The notes below the pieces were generated by a model. That model was not told where the DNA came from, did not search any database, and worked only from the letters and a program-made list of their open reading frames with translations. The translations under genes were made by a program, and so were the position numbers. This document shows, in pieces, positions 15,992 to 23,071 of a stretch of 43,544 nt of DNA (position 1 is its first letter; every line of letters begins with the position of its first letter). This stretch comes from Paludibacteraceae bacterium (GTDB taxonomy: Bacteria > Bacteroidota > Bacteroidia > Bacteroidales > Paludibacteraceae), in contig JAGBZD010000053.1 in NCBI GenBank assembly GCA_017628395.1, positions 1-43,544 of the forward strand, written 5' to 3'.

Positions 15992-17233
15992 ATGCCAAAA
16001 GATATGTCTAAGTATCATACTGAATGGAAAATCGCAAATCGTTTGTATTTTTCTGCGGAGGGAAATACGCGTTCGTCGCGTCCTGCGGTGCGAGTTGCAT
16101 TGGGAGGAATTGTGATTGGTGTAGTGGTGATGATAGTGGCGATTAGTGTGGTTGTGGGATTCAAACAAGAGATTGTGCAAAAGGTGGCTGGCTTCGGTAG
16201 CCATATTCAAGTAGTGAATTTCGACAATAACTCCACCTACGAACTGCAACCTATTTATGTTTCCGATTCGTTGCTTCAAGTGCTACAAGCCATTCCGCAT
16301 GTAACGCATGTGTCCAGTTTCGCTTCTAAGCCTGGTATTATAAAGACAGATAGTGCTTTTCAGGGTATTGTGTTCAAGGGTACGGATTATTGGGCGTATT
16401 TCACGCAGAACTTGACCGAGGGTACTCTGCCCCAAGCCAGCAATGAAGTGCTGATTTCTACTACCTTGGCAAGGCAGTTGCAATTGCATGTGGGAGATAA
16501 CTTCTTATGCTATTTTATTCAAGAGGACTTGCGCGTAAGGCGTTTGTATGTAGCTGGTTTGTACAATACATGTATGAGCGAACTTGACCAACTATTCATT
16601 TTGGGCGATATTGCTTTGGTTCGCCAACTCAATGGGTGGAAAGACAACCAAGTGTCTGGAATCGAGATTTTGGTAGAAGATTTGCAATACTTAGACCAGA
16701 CCACTCATTCCGTGTATTTTGCCACCGCCAATCGATTGGATGATAATGGTAATGCGTTATATACACAGAACTTGCAGCAACTCAATCCTAATATCTTTGG
16801 TTGGCTTGATTTGTTGGACATGAATGTGTTGATTATTATTGTGTTGATGCTTGCGGTATCGGGATTTAGTATTGTTACGGGGTTGATTATCTTGATTTTA
16901 GATAGTGTGTCGTTCATAGGAACGCTAAAAGCACTTGGAGCGAATAACCTATTTATTAGGCGTATTTTTATTTATCAAGCTATTTTATTGATAGGAAAAG
17001 GAATGTTTTTGGGAAATCTCATAGGTTTGGTTATTTGTGCCTTGCAGTATTTCACTCGTATTATACCTTTGGATGCCGCATCCTATTATGTCAGTTATGT
17101 GCCAATGGCTTTCCCTTGGGGCTGGTGGATTTTGCTCAATGTGGGTACACTTGTGGTGTCGTGGCTAATTCTTTTGGCTCCGTCTGCTATTGTTACGCAG
17201 ATTAGTCCTGCCAAAGTCATGCATTTTGAATAA
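15992..17233 (+). CDS. ABC transporter permease of the LolC/LolE (FtsX) type
   Basis: Inner-membrane permease of 413 residues. One N-terminal helix (RVALGGIVIGVVVMIVAISV) is followed by a ~220-residue periplasmic MacB-like domain and three C-terminal helices of the FtsX domain, with the coupling sequence LIILILDSVSFIGTLKALGA and a terminal ISPAKVMHFE. This layout is shared by LolC/E, which pull lipoproteins out of the membrane. No ATPase lies nearby; the partner must be encoded elsewhere. Start ATG 15992 gives MPKDMSKYH; an ATG at 16004 is also possible. Only 33 bp separate it from the divergent small secreted protein. Confidence 0.87.
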   Translation: MPKDMSKYHTEWKIANRLYFSAEGNTRSSRPAVRVALGGIVIGVVVMIVAISVVVGFKQEIVQKVAGFGSHIQVVNFDNNSTYELQPIYVSDSLLQVLQAIPHVTHVSSFASKPGIIKTDSAFQGIVFKGTDYWAYFTQNLTEGTLPQASNEVLISTTLARQLQLHVGDNFLCYFIQEDLRVRRLYVAGLYNTCMSELDQLFILGDIALVRQLNGWKDNQVSGIEILVEDLQYLDQTTHSVYFATANRLDDNGNALYTQNLQQLNPNIFGWLDLLDMNVLIIIVLMLAVSGFSIVTGLIILILDSVSFIGTLKALGANNLFIRRIFIYQAILLIGKGMFLGNLIGLVICALQYFTRIIPLDAASYYVSYVPMAFPWGWWILLNVGTLVVSWLILLAPSAIVTQISPAKVMHFE

Positions 17234-17260
17234 AGACATTGTCTGTTAGAAAGTAGAAGA

Positions 17261-18199
17261 ATGAAAGACTTGTTGACAAAAGTAGTAGTTCCTAATTCGG
17301 GAAAGAAGATAGGGTACGATGACAAACTATTGTTGTTGGGGTCGTGCTTTGCAGATAATATTGGTGAGAAGTTTGGCGCGCATTATTTTCAGATGCTTTC
17401 CAATCCTTATGGCACACTCTACAATCCTGCCTCTATTGCCGCTATTCTTTCCCCCATTGCCAATAGCCAATCTCCAATATCCAATCCCCCAATCATAGAG
17501 TGGGGTGGCTTGTGGCATTCTATGCTGCATCATGGTTCTTTCTCACATTCCGACAGAGCTCAGGTGTTGCTGCGTTGTGAGCAGAGTAGAGAATTGTTGC
17601 ATGCTTTTTTGCAAGAGGCAACAGTTGTGATAGTTACTTTTGGCACAGCATGGGTGTATGAGTACGAGGGAAAGGTGGTGTCTAATTGCCACAAGATGCC
17701 TGCTAATCGTTTTGTCCGCAGGCGCTTGAGTGTGGATGAGATTGTGGCAATGTGGCGACCTCTGTTGCAGGCCATGCCCGATAAACACTGGATTTTTACG
17801 GTTAGCCCGATTCGCCATATCAAAGATGGACTGCATGAGAACCAACTCAGCAAAGCTATTCTGCTGCAAGCGGTAGAAGAATTGGTAAATAAGGCGAATA
17901 GCGATAAGGTGGGGTATTTCCCTTCGTATGAGATACTATTGGATGAACTGCGCGATTATCGCTTTTTTGCAGAGGATATGGTACACCCTTCACCCGTAGC
18001 GGTCGAGTATATTTGGCAGCGATTTGTAGATACCTACATGACTGCTGACACGCAAAACGAGATGCGTACTTTGTATCAATTGTGGCGTGATCGTCATCAT
18101 CGTTTCTTGCATCCTGAATCCGATGAAGCACAGCTCTTTACACAGCAAATAAAAACGCGACTGCAACTCTTGCAATCGCGCTATCCATGGTTGGAATAA
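17261..18199 (+). CDS. GSCFA family protein
   Basis: A 312-residue cytoplasmic protein with the defining motif GSCFADNIG at residues 27-35 and further family blocks NPYGTLYNPASI, VTFGTAWVY, SPIRHIKDGLHENQLSKA and FPSYEI, plus AEDMVHPS. GSCFA proteins have an SGNH-hydrolase-like fold (Ser in GSCF, Asp/His in DMVHPS), so an esterase or acetyl-transfer role is plausible but unproven. Residues 63-80 are low-complexity, encoded by a CCAATA-type repeat. The C-terminal codons also form the terminator of the opposite operon (18151-18180). Confidence 0.87.
   Translation: MKDLLTKVVVPNSGKKIGYDDKLLLLGSCFADNIGEKFGAHYFQMLSNPYGTLYNPASIAAILSPIANSQSPISNPPIIEWGGLWHSMLHHGSFSHSDRAQVLLRCEQSRELLHAFLQEATVVIVTFGTAWVYEYEGKVVSNCHKMPANRFVRRRLSVDEIVAMWRPLLQAMPDKHWIFTVSPIRHIKDGLHENQLSKAILLQAVEELVNKANSDKVGYFPSYEILLDELRDYRFFAEDMVHPSPVAVEYIWQRFVDTYMTADTQNEMRTLYQLWRDRHHRFLHPESDEAQLFTQQIKTRLQLLQSRYPWLE
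17447..17503 (+). repeat. CCAATA-type oligomer repeat inside the GSCFA gene
   Basis: Successive units CATTGCCAATAGCCAATCT and CCAATATCCAATCCCCCAAT encode the Ser/Pro/Asn-rich stretch at residues 63-80. The same CCAATAGCCAATA string appears (opposite strand) in the nucleotidyltransferase gene near 7683-7697. Confidence 0.65.
18151..18180 (-). terminator. Terminator of the prfB-SDR operon, inside the GSCFA coding sequence
   Basis: On the minus strand CGCGATTGCAA - GAG - TTGCAGTCGCG forms an 11-bp stem (one G-U pair) with a 3-nt loop, followed at once by TTTTT. It lies 26 nt past the SDR stop codon and within the last codons of the convergent GSCFA gene. Confidence 0.85.
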
Positions 18200-18206
18200 T
18201 CTTTGT

Positions 18207-18965
18207 CTAACTTCTGTAAACCAACGACCCACTGGCTTGGTGCGTTGCGAGAACCAGTACTTCGGCTATTTGCACATGTGCAGGTGCGCTGGCTGCGAAA
18301 TACACCACTTCGGCTATATCTTCGCCTGTCAGAGGTTTGATGCCTTGATATACTTTGTCTGCGCGCTCCTTGTCGCCCCCAAAGCGGGTCACGCTAAAAT
18401 TGGTTTCCACTAATCCTGGCTTCACATTTGTCACGCGCAGCGGGGTGTCCACTAAGTCCATACGCAATCCATCGCTCAGCACTTTCACCGCCGCTTTGGT
18501 AGCGCAATATACGCTTCCGCCAGGGTAGGCTGCATCGCCAGCCACAGAGCCGATATTGATGATATGCCCTTTGCCACGCGCCACCATGTTTGGGACGACA
18601 AGACGGGTCATCATGAGTAGGGCTGTGATGTTGGTTTCAATCATTGTATCGTAGTTCTCCTCGATACCCTCGTACTCTTTGTCAATGCCCAATGCTAATC
18701 CAGCGTTGTTGACAAGCACATCAATGGCTTGGTATTCTTCTGGAAGTTGTTTCAAGGCATGCGCTGCCGCTTCGCGGTCGCGTACATCAAAAGGTAGCAG
18801 AACAACCGATACACCATATGCCGCTTGCAATTCCTCTTGGAGTGCTTGCAATTTTTCTGTATTGCGCGCGTTGAGCAGCAAAGTATAACCATTTTGCGCG
18901 AATTTGCGTGCGCATGCTGCACCTATGCCTGATGATGCGCCTGTGATAAATGCTATTTGTGCCAT
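18207..18965 (-). CDS. Short-chain dehydrogenase/reductase (YdfG-like)
   Basis: A 252-residue cytoplasmic NAD(P)-dependent oxidoreductase: TGASSGIG at 8-15, NNAG at 86-89, and the catalytic S140, Y153 and K157 (YCATK). The ARN segment after strand two (LLLNARN) suggests NADP preference, and the C-terminal blocks VKPGLVETNF and PLTGEDIAEVVYFAAS resemble YdfG, a 3-hydroxy acid/serine dehydrogenase. Start set at ATG 18965, as the frame upstream overlaps prfB. It begins 10 nt after prfB and shares its promoter. Confidence 0.9.
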   Translation of the reverse strand: MAQIAFITGASSGIGAACARKFAQNGYTLLLNARNTEKLQALQEELQAAYGVSVVLLPFDVRDREAAAHALKQLPEEYQAIDVLVNNAGLALGIDKEYEGIEENYDTMIETNITALLMMTRLVVPNMVARGKGHIINIGSVAGDAAYPGGSVYCATKAAVKVLSDGLRMDLVDTPLRVTNVKPGLVETNFSVTRFGGDKERADKVYQGIKPLTGEDIAEVVYFAASAPAHVQIAEVLVLATHQASGSLVYRS

Positions 18966-18975
18966 ATCGTATGGA

Positions 18976-20082
18976 TTAATCTGGGAACTCCATGAGGTAT
19001 GCTTTGATAAACTCATCAATGTCGCCGTCCATCACAGCATTCACATTGCTGGTCTGGTAGTTGGTACGGTGGTCTTTCACACGGCGGTCATCAAAGACAT
19101 AACTGCGTATTTGGCTTCCCCATTCGATTTTCTTTTTGCCTGCTTCCACTTTCGCTTGTGCTTGGCGGCGTTTTTCGAGTTCGAGTTCGTAGAGTTGGCT
19201 ACGCAAGTGGCGGAGTGCATTCTCGCGGTTCTTTGGCTGGTCGCGGGTCTCGGTGTTCTCAATCACAATCTCATCGGGTTGGTTGGTGAGAGGGTTGATA
19301 AACTTATAGTGCAGACGCACACCCGATTCCACTTTGTTCACATTCTGTCCACCCGCACCCGATGAGCGGAAAGTATCCCATGATATGCCTGCTGGATCTA
19401 CATGTATGTCAATCGTATCGTCAATGAGTGGCACCACAAATACGGAGGCGAAGGAGGTCATACGCTTGCCTTGTGCGTTGTATGGACTCACGCGCACGAG
19501 GCGGTGTACGCCGTTTTCGGATTTGAGGTAGCCGTATGCCATGTCGCCTTCGATATTGAAAGTCACGGTTTTGATACCCGCTTCATCGCCTTCTTGGAGG
19601 TTGGCGATGGTCACTTTGTAGTCGTGTTTCTCGCAGTAGCGTTGATAGAGGCGCATGAGTTGTTCCGCCCAGTCTTGTGCTTCGGTGCCGCCTGCTCCAG
19701 AAACGATTTTCAGCACGGCTGGCATCTGGTCTTCTTCGTGCGAGAGCATGTTTTTCATTTCGAGGGCTTCTACCTCTTTGACAGCGTGGGCGTATGCGGT
19801 ATCTACTTCGTCTTCGGTCACGAGTTCTTCTTTGCAGTAGTCGAAGGCGAGTTGCAGTTCTTCGGTGGCAGCGCGCACACCTTCGTAGCCTTCGATCCAT
19901 GCTTTGATGCCTTTCACTTTGCGCATTTGTGCTTCAGCGGCTTTGGCGTCTTCCCAGAATCCAGGGTCTTGTGTGCGGAGTTCTTCTTCTTCGAGTTGTA
20001 CGCGCTTCTCATCAATAGCCAAGTATTGCTTGAGCTTGTCCGCGCGTTGTTGAAGCTCCTTAAGTTGTTCTATAGTTATCAT
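18976..20082 (-). CDS. prfB: Peptide chain release factor 2, without frameshift site
   Basis: Recognises UGA/UAA stops. The 368 residues carry the RF2 layout with the recognition tripeptide SPY at 199-201 (SPF in E. coli), HTSFASV-like KRMTSFASV, and GGQ at 244-246 in FRSSGAGGQNVNK. The frame is continuous from ATG 20082: the place of the E. coli in-frame UGA (after LRGYL) reads LKQYLAIDEK with codons TAC TTG GCT ATT, so no programmed +1 shift is needed. An in-frame TAG lies just upstream of the ATG. Promoter at 20109-20140. Confidence 0.97.
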   Translation of the reverse strand: MITIEQLKELQQRADKLKQYLAIDEKRVQLEEEELRTQDPGFWEDAKAAEAQMRKVKGIKAWIEGYEGVRAATEELQLAFDYCKEELVTEDEVDTAYAHAVKEVEALEMKNMLSHEEDQMPAVLKIVSGAGGTEAQDWAEQLMRLYQRYCEKHDYKVTIANLQEGDEAGIKTVTFNIEGDMAYGYLKSENGVHRLVRVSPYNAQGKRMTSFASVFVVPLIDDTIDIHVDPAGISWDTFRSSGAGGQNVNKVESGVRLHYKFINPLTNQPDEIVIENTETRDQPKNRENALRHLRSQLYELELEKRRQAQAKVEAGKKKIEWGSQIRSYVFDDRRVKDHRTNYQTSNVNAVMDGDIDEFIKAYLMEFPD

Positions 20083-20108
20083 ATATTTCTAATTTGTCAA
20101 TTTGGGCA

Positions 20109-20140
20109 CAAAGGTACTAAAAATATTGCACATATGCAAA
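20109..20140 (-). promoter_or_regulatory. Promoter of the prfB-SDR operon
   Basis: Minus strand: TTTG (20140-20137), 20 nt, TACCTTTG (20116-20109), about 27 nt before the prfB ATG. Full consensus match. Confidence 0.85.
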
Positions 20141-20159
20141 TCTTTTGTGTAATTCCTCA

Positions 20160-20330
20160 CACGCATGCGAGCAATTACGGGTTCATGATGGGTTTTTGAC
20201 GGGTTGATAGTGGCACATCGTTTGCCTATCGGTGGCATATCCCTATCTTGTGTATGTCTTTTTTGTGGAGGGGGGCAGGTGTTTGATCTCTTCGGAAACC
20301 ACTCGGTTACCACTCTGATGTTCACTGTAC
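20160..20330. repeat. Intergenic stretch with 11-nt-period degenerate repeats
   Basis: Between the prfB promoter and the next terminator no gene is convincing. The DNA contains GGGTT three times at 11-nt spacing (20179-20206 area: GGGTTCATGAT, GGGTTTTTGAC, GGGTTGATAGT) and a second 11-mer pair CACTCGGTTAC/CACTCTGATGT near 20300-20325. A weak minus-strand frame across it has no recognisable content. Confidence 0.45.
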
Positions 20331-20336
20331 CCCCAT

Positions 20337-20380
20337 GAAAAAATCCGCATAACCGATTTGTCTTTCGATTGTGCGGATTA
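20337..20380 (-). terminator. Terminator of the small lipoprotein operon
   Basis: Minus strand: AATCCGCA (20379-20372) pairs with TGCGGATT (20349-20342) around a ~22-nt loop and runs into TTTTTT. It lies just after the stop of the gene at 20405. Confidence 0.8.
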
Positions 20381-20404
20381 TTTTGTCATTGCAACTAACA
20401 CTTT

Positions 20405-20896
20405 TTATTCTTGATAATAAGAAAGGAAAATCTGTATTTCTTCTTGCATAGAAGAAGCGTTTTGGAGCTGATTCACAAGATTAGTATATATATTTTCTTT
20501 ATCCTCTAAATAAGTTAATACAACATGCTGAATTTGTTGTAATTGTAGAAACTCATCTTGTGTTTTTTTAGAAGATTGATATATCTTTATATATACATCC
20601 ACCACAATGCTTTTAAAAGTAGAGTTGCCTGTCAAATTATTTATTAATTGTATAATTTTTTTGTGCGTTGTCAATACTTTTTGCTCATTTTTATTGGTGA
20701 CTTTGTTTTGTGCAGGTTGAGTGTTTACCATCTCATTATTGCTCTTAACAACTTGTGACATTCCATGTTGATTCGCATAAAGTGTTTCATATGCAAAAGA
20801 TTGCTTTTGCTTTCCCAAATTATAACTCTGAGCAACGATATTTTGTTGGCATATCAGTAACATGCACAACACAATTAAATTATATACTCTTTTCAT
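20405..20896 (-). CDS. Unrecognised secreted protein of 163 residues
   Basis: Not a family I know. A signal peptide is clear (MKRVYNLIVLCMLLICQQNIVAQ, cleavage after VAQ or IVA). The mature part is polar, rich in Asn, Gln, Lys and Ser, and its C-terminal half is predicted helical (IIQLINNLTGN; a long helix from KKTQDEFLQLQQI). Base composition is clearly more AT-rich than in neighbours, hinting at recent arrival or relaxed selection. Its ATG overlaps the stop of the upstream lipoprotein gene (ATGA), so the two are translationally coupled. Confidence 0.75.
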   Translation of the reverse strand: MKRVYNLIVLCMLLICQQNIVAQSYNLGKQKQSFAYETLYANQHGMSQVVKSNNEMVNTQPAQNKVTNKNEQKVLTTHKKIIQLINNLTGNSTFKSIVVDVYIKIYQSSKKTQDEFLQLQQIQHVVLTYLEDKENIYTNLVNQLQNASSMQEEIQIFLSYYQE

Positions 20897-21393
20897 TTTA
20901 CGGACGAATTAATAGATTGATTAACAGACTGCACAGAAGTTGTGTTGCGAACAGATGTTTTGTTAATAGTAACATTTTCAGGATATAATTTGGTTGGTGC
21001 CCAAATGGAATCATTTAAATTGCGGAAGTTTTTGTACTTTGCAGGATAACCAGACACGGTTACTTCGTGAATTGTACTTCGACCCCAACCTGATTTTTTA
21101 CATACAGTGATATATTCTAAATTCACTAATATATCTCCACCACCGTTTACGCGCAATGCTTCACGAATAGCAGTTTTAATTACATTTAGGTCTCCACCAA
21201 GTCTTACTTCCATACTTGGTTGAAATGTAAATGAAATGCGTTCATCGGAAACCTCTAAATCTGCTACGGTTGCTGTGTTGATGTAAGTAGATGGTTGTTG
21301 GCAAGTTGCACTAACATCTGTAATTGTAAATGTTTTGCAAGATGTTGCAACCAAAGCAATAAACATTAATGACAGAAAAAGAATCTTTTTCAT
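20893..21393 (-). CDS. Unrecognised lipoprotein of 166 residues
   Basis: Starts at ATG 21393 (MKKILFLSLMFIALVATSC), a textbook lipoprotein signal with lipobox VATSC and acylated Cys19. The mature domain holds a beta-rich segment including ISFTFQPSMEVRLGG, a helix KTAIREALRVNGGGDILVNLEY and a motif VTVSGYPAKYKNFR that suggests a conserved but unnamed family; the tail is Ser/Asn/Thr-rich. A longer frame to 21639 runs into the structured RNA and is rejected. I see no TAnnTTTG promoter between the RNA and this gene, so it may be read from the RNA promoter at 21772-21803. Confidence 0.75.
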   Translation of the reverse strand: MKKILFLSLMFIALVATSCKTFTITDVSATCQQPSTYINTATVADLEVSDERISFTFQPSMEVRLGGDLNVIKTAIREALRVNGGGDILVNLEYITVCKKSGWGRSTIHEVTVSGYPAKYKNFRNLNDSIWAPTKLYPENVTINKTSVRNTTSVQSVNQSINSSVK

Positions 21394-21485
21394 AACTTTT
21401 CTTGCTCGCTTATATCCCATTGAGCATCGGTTTTGAATAATGCTTTTTAGGAAGTCGGCTCCAAACCTCCCGTTGGTATAGATAC

Positions 21486-21770
21486 AAAAAAAGCGTGGAA
21501 CCTTACCTTTGCTTATTCTCTCTATAGAGGTTCCTGCAAGACCCTGCCAACAAGAATAAGCAAGCAACGCCCACGCCGAATATGAAATGCCACCAAACAG
21601 AGCAGTCCACGCATGGACGCTCTGCGGCAGGATATACATATCCCAACGGGCGTTTACTGCCTTCTTGCTTTGGGCTGGCGAAATTTTGCAGGATTCCTAT
21701 AGACCAAAACAAGCGCTAATAAACGCTTTTTATAATATGTCTGCCAAACCGATTGCTCGGCTTTGCGACT
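21486..21770 (-). ncRNA. Large structured RNA, 6S-RNA-like
   Basis: Transcribed from the promoter at 21772-21803 toward a T7 tract at 21492-21486. Pairings read on the minus strand: AAAAAGCGT (21731-21723) with ACGCTTTTT (21496-21488); CTATAG plus TCCTGCAA (21702-21686 area) with TTGCAGGA plus CTATAG (21539-21522); AACGCCC (21654-21648) with GGGCGTT (21572-21566); then GGATATG with CATATTC, TGCC with GGCA, CAGAGC with GCTCTG, and an apical GTCCA-TGCG-TGGAC hairpin (21618-21605). The result is one long rod with a large internal bubble between the closing and apical stems, the architecture of 6S RNA, which binds RNA polymerase. A 5' CCGA-GCAA-TCGG hairpin precedes it. Open frames across it are too structured to be real genes. 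Identity as 6S or Bacteroidales-1 type RNA is inferred from shape only; a leader role for the lipoprotein gene is the alternative. Confidence 0.7.
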
Positions 21771-21771
21771 G

Positions 21772-21803
21772 CAAAGGTACTGAAAAAAATGTATATGTAC
21801 AAG
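21772..21803 (-). promoter_or_regulatory. Promoter of the structured RNA
   Basis: Minus strand: CTTG (21803-21800), 20 nt, TACCTTTG (21779-21772). One mismatch in the -33 box, as in the ZIP promoter. Predicted start near 21765. Confidence 0.78.
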
Positions 21804-21843
21804 AAAAATTTACTTTTTTTTGTCATAGGCTACATTTTTTTCT

Positions 21844-21889
21844 GTAGCTTCGAGGATAAAGGTGCCCTCGAAGGTACTACATTTTTTTT
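21844..21889 (+). terminator. Terminator-like hairpin on the plus strand without an obvious gene
   Basis: GTAG-CTTCGAGG (21844-21855, one extra base between) pairs with CCTCGAAG...CTAC (21866-21880) and is followed by eight T residues (21882-21889). On the minus strand the flanks are A-rich, so it would only work for plus-strand transcripts. No plus-strand gene ends here. Confidence 0.5.
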
Positions 21890-21910
21890 CATTCCTGCAA
21901 GTACATACAC

Positions 21911-21951
21911 AAAAAAAATCGCCATTCATGTCCGAAAACATAAATGGCAAT
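21911..21951 (-). terminator. Terminator of the recQ-to-acyltransferase operon
   Basis: Minus strand: ATTGCCATTTATGT (21951-21938), 6-nt loop TTTCGG, ACATGAATGGCGAT (21931-21918), with two G-U pairs (14-bp stem), followed by T8. It is about 100 nt past the acyltransferase stop. Confidence 0.9.
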
Positions 21952-22055
21952 CTTAATAAAATGCACTTTTTCAGTTTGGTGTTCTTTTGGAGTTCTCTCG
22001 GCGTTCTCTCGGTCGTCGGTCGGTAGAACAAAGAAAGGTAAAAAGAACCGAAATC

Positions 22056-23057
22056 TTAATAATCGTACTTTTTTACCGCTTTCTCGTAGTTCAATACAGG
22101 GTAATTATACATCTCATACAAGCGGTCGCGGAGGAAGTCCGTGTCCTTATTGGAGAGATGTATAAGCTGCAAGCGGCTATCAATATACGCGTCAAACTCC
22201 GTGCCGCGAGGGTAAATCTCATACGCCGCATGGATATGTTGGTCAATGATTTGGCATACAAACTGAATCTGCTCGTTGCGGCTCAGTTCGCGCAACTCTG
22301 GATGCTCAACCAAGGCGCGGTCGATATCGTGATTAATCGATGGCGTGAGGCGATAGACAATACGCCCCTTCTGTCCCTTGATACCCACCGACATGGACAC
22401 CAAGTCGTCCTTGCGCGATTTTTTCCACTTTGGATTATCGCGTTTGAGTTGCATCTCACGCGCTTTGAGATAGTCGCATGGATCGAACTCATAGGAGATA
22501 CTGACGGGGCAGATATTGAGCTCCTTCACGCTCTCGAAAAAGTCTTCGGCATCAATCGTGAGCATCTTCAGCACACCCGGTTGGGTGAGATCGTTGCCGT
22601 CCTTGGCGCGTCCCTCGCGTTGAGCTAACCATATGGATTTATGGCGTTTACGCAAATGACGAATATACTGCGAGAGGGTGATGGCATTCTCGCGTTGGTC
22701 GTGAAAACTGCCATTACGAATCACCACAAAAGCGCGCAAGAAACGCACCACATGCTCGATCCACCATTTGCCGAACAGATTATTTCCAATACCGAAAAAC
22801 GGATGAATAAAGTAGCGGGTACGCAGCAGGAAAGTGAGCCATGCAGCGTCCATGACAATATCTCGATGGTTGGTTATAAAGAACGCACCATGACGGATAT
22901 CCCGCTCAATCAGTTTCTTATCGCCGTGGTATTGCAACTGGATTCCTTTCGTGGTCTTGCGGCGCATGATTAGCAGAGCAGGGTATAGGATAAGGAAATC
23001 TACCAACGGCAGAATCCACCCTGAGTAATATGCTCGAATATGTTTGAATTTCTTCAT
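22056..23057 (-). CDS. Phospholipid/glycerol acyltransferase-like protein (PlsC superfamily)
   Basis: A 333-residue membrane-associated protein expected to move an acyl chain from acyl-ACP/CoA to a lipid precursor. An N-terminal hydrophobic helix (ILPLVDFLILYPALLIM) precedes the catalytic block NHRDIVMD at 63-70 and the substrate block QREGRAKDG. The first block has five residues between His64 and Asp70, where the canonical motif has four (HX4D), so it belongs to a divergent subfamily; D66 might be an alternative. Last gene of the long minus-strand operon, 14 nt after the CyuA-like gene. Confidence 0.78.
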   Translation of the reverse strand: MKKFKHIRAYYSGWILPLVDFLILYPALLIMRRKTTKGIQLQYHGDKKLIERDIRHGAFFITNHRDIVMDAAWLTFLLRTRYFIHPFFGIGNNLFGKWWIEHVVRFLRAFVVIRNGSFHDQRENAITLSQYIRHLRKRHKSIWLAQREGRAKDGNDLTQPGVLKMLTIDAEDFFESVKELNICPVSISYEFDPCDYLKAREMQLKRDNPKWKKSRKDDLVSMSVGIKGQKGRIVYRLTPSINHDIDRALVEHPELRELSRNEQIQFVCQIIDQHIHAAYEIYPRGTEFDAYIDSRLQLIHLSNKDTDFLRDRLYEMYNYPVLNYEKAVKKYDY

Positions 23058-23071
23058 CGTGTTGTGTTAAA

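Noticed and set aside
15959-16279. N-terminal extension of the small secreted protein up to 16279
   Set aside because: It is antisense to the permease signal helix and His/Asn-rich; the signal peptide begins at 15958.
19402-20199. 265-codon plus-strand frame opposite prfB
   Set aside because: It is a Phe/His-rich shadow of the prfB coding sequence with no family resemblance and no promoter.
20893-21639. Long version of the lipoprotein gene starting at 21639
   Set aside because: The added 82 codons cover the structured RNA, while the internal ATG 21393 gives a perfect lipoprotein signal.
21503-21712. Minus-strand frame of 69 codons and a plus-strand frame at 21587-21847
   Set aside because: They run through the nested base-paired structure of the RNA at 21486-21770, lack a plausible start context and have Trp/Cys-rich composition unlike neighbouring proteins.
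22126-22145. GAGGAAGTCCG string resembling the conserved P4 sequence of RNase P RNA
   Set aside because: It falls inside the acyltransferase coding sequence (RDRLYEMYN region) and no other RNase P element is near.
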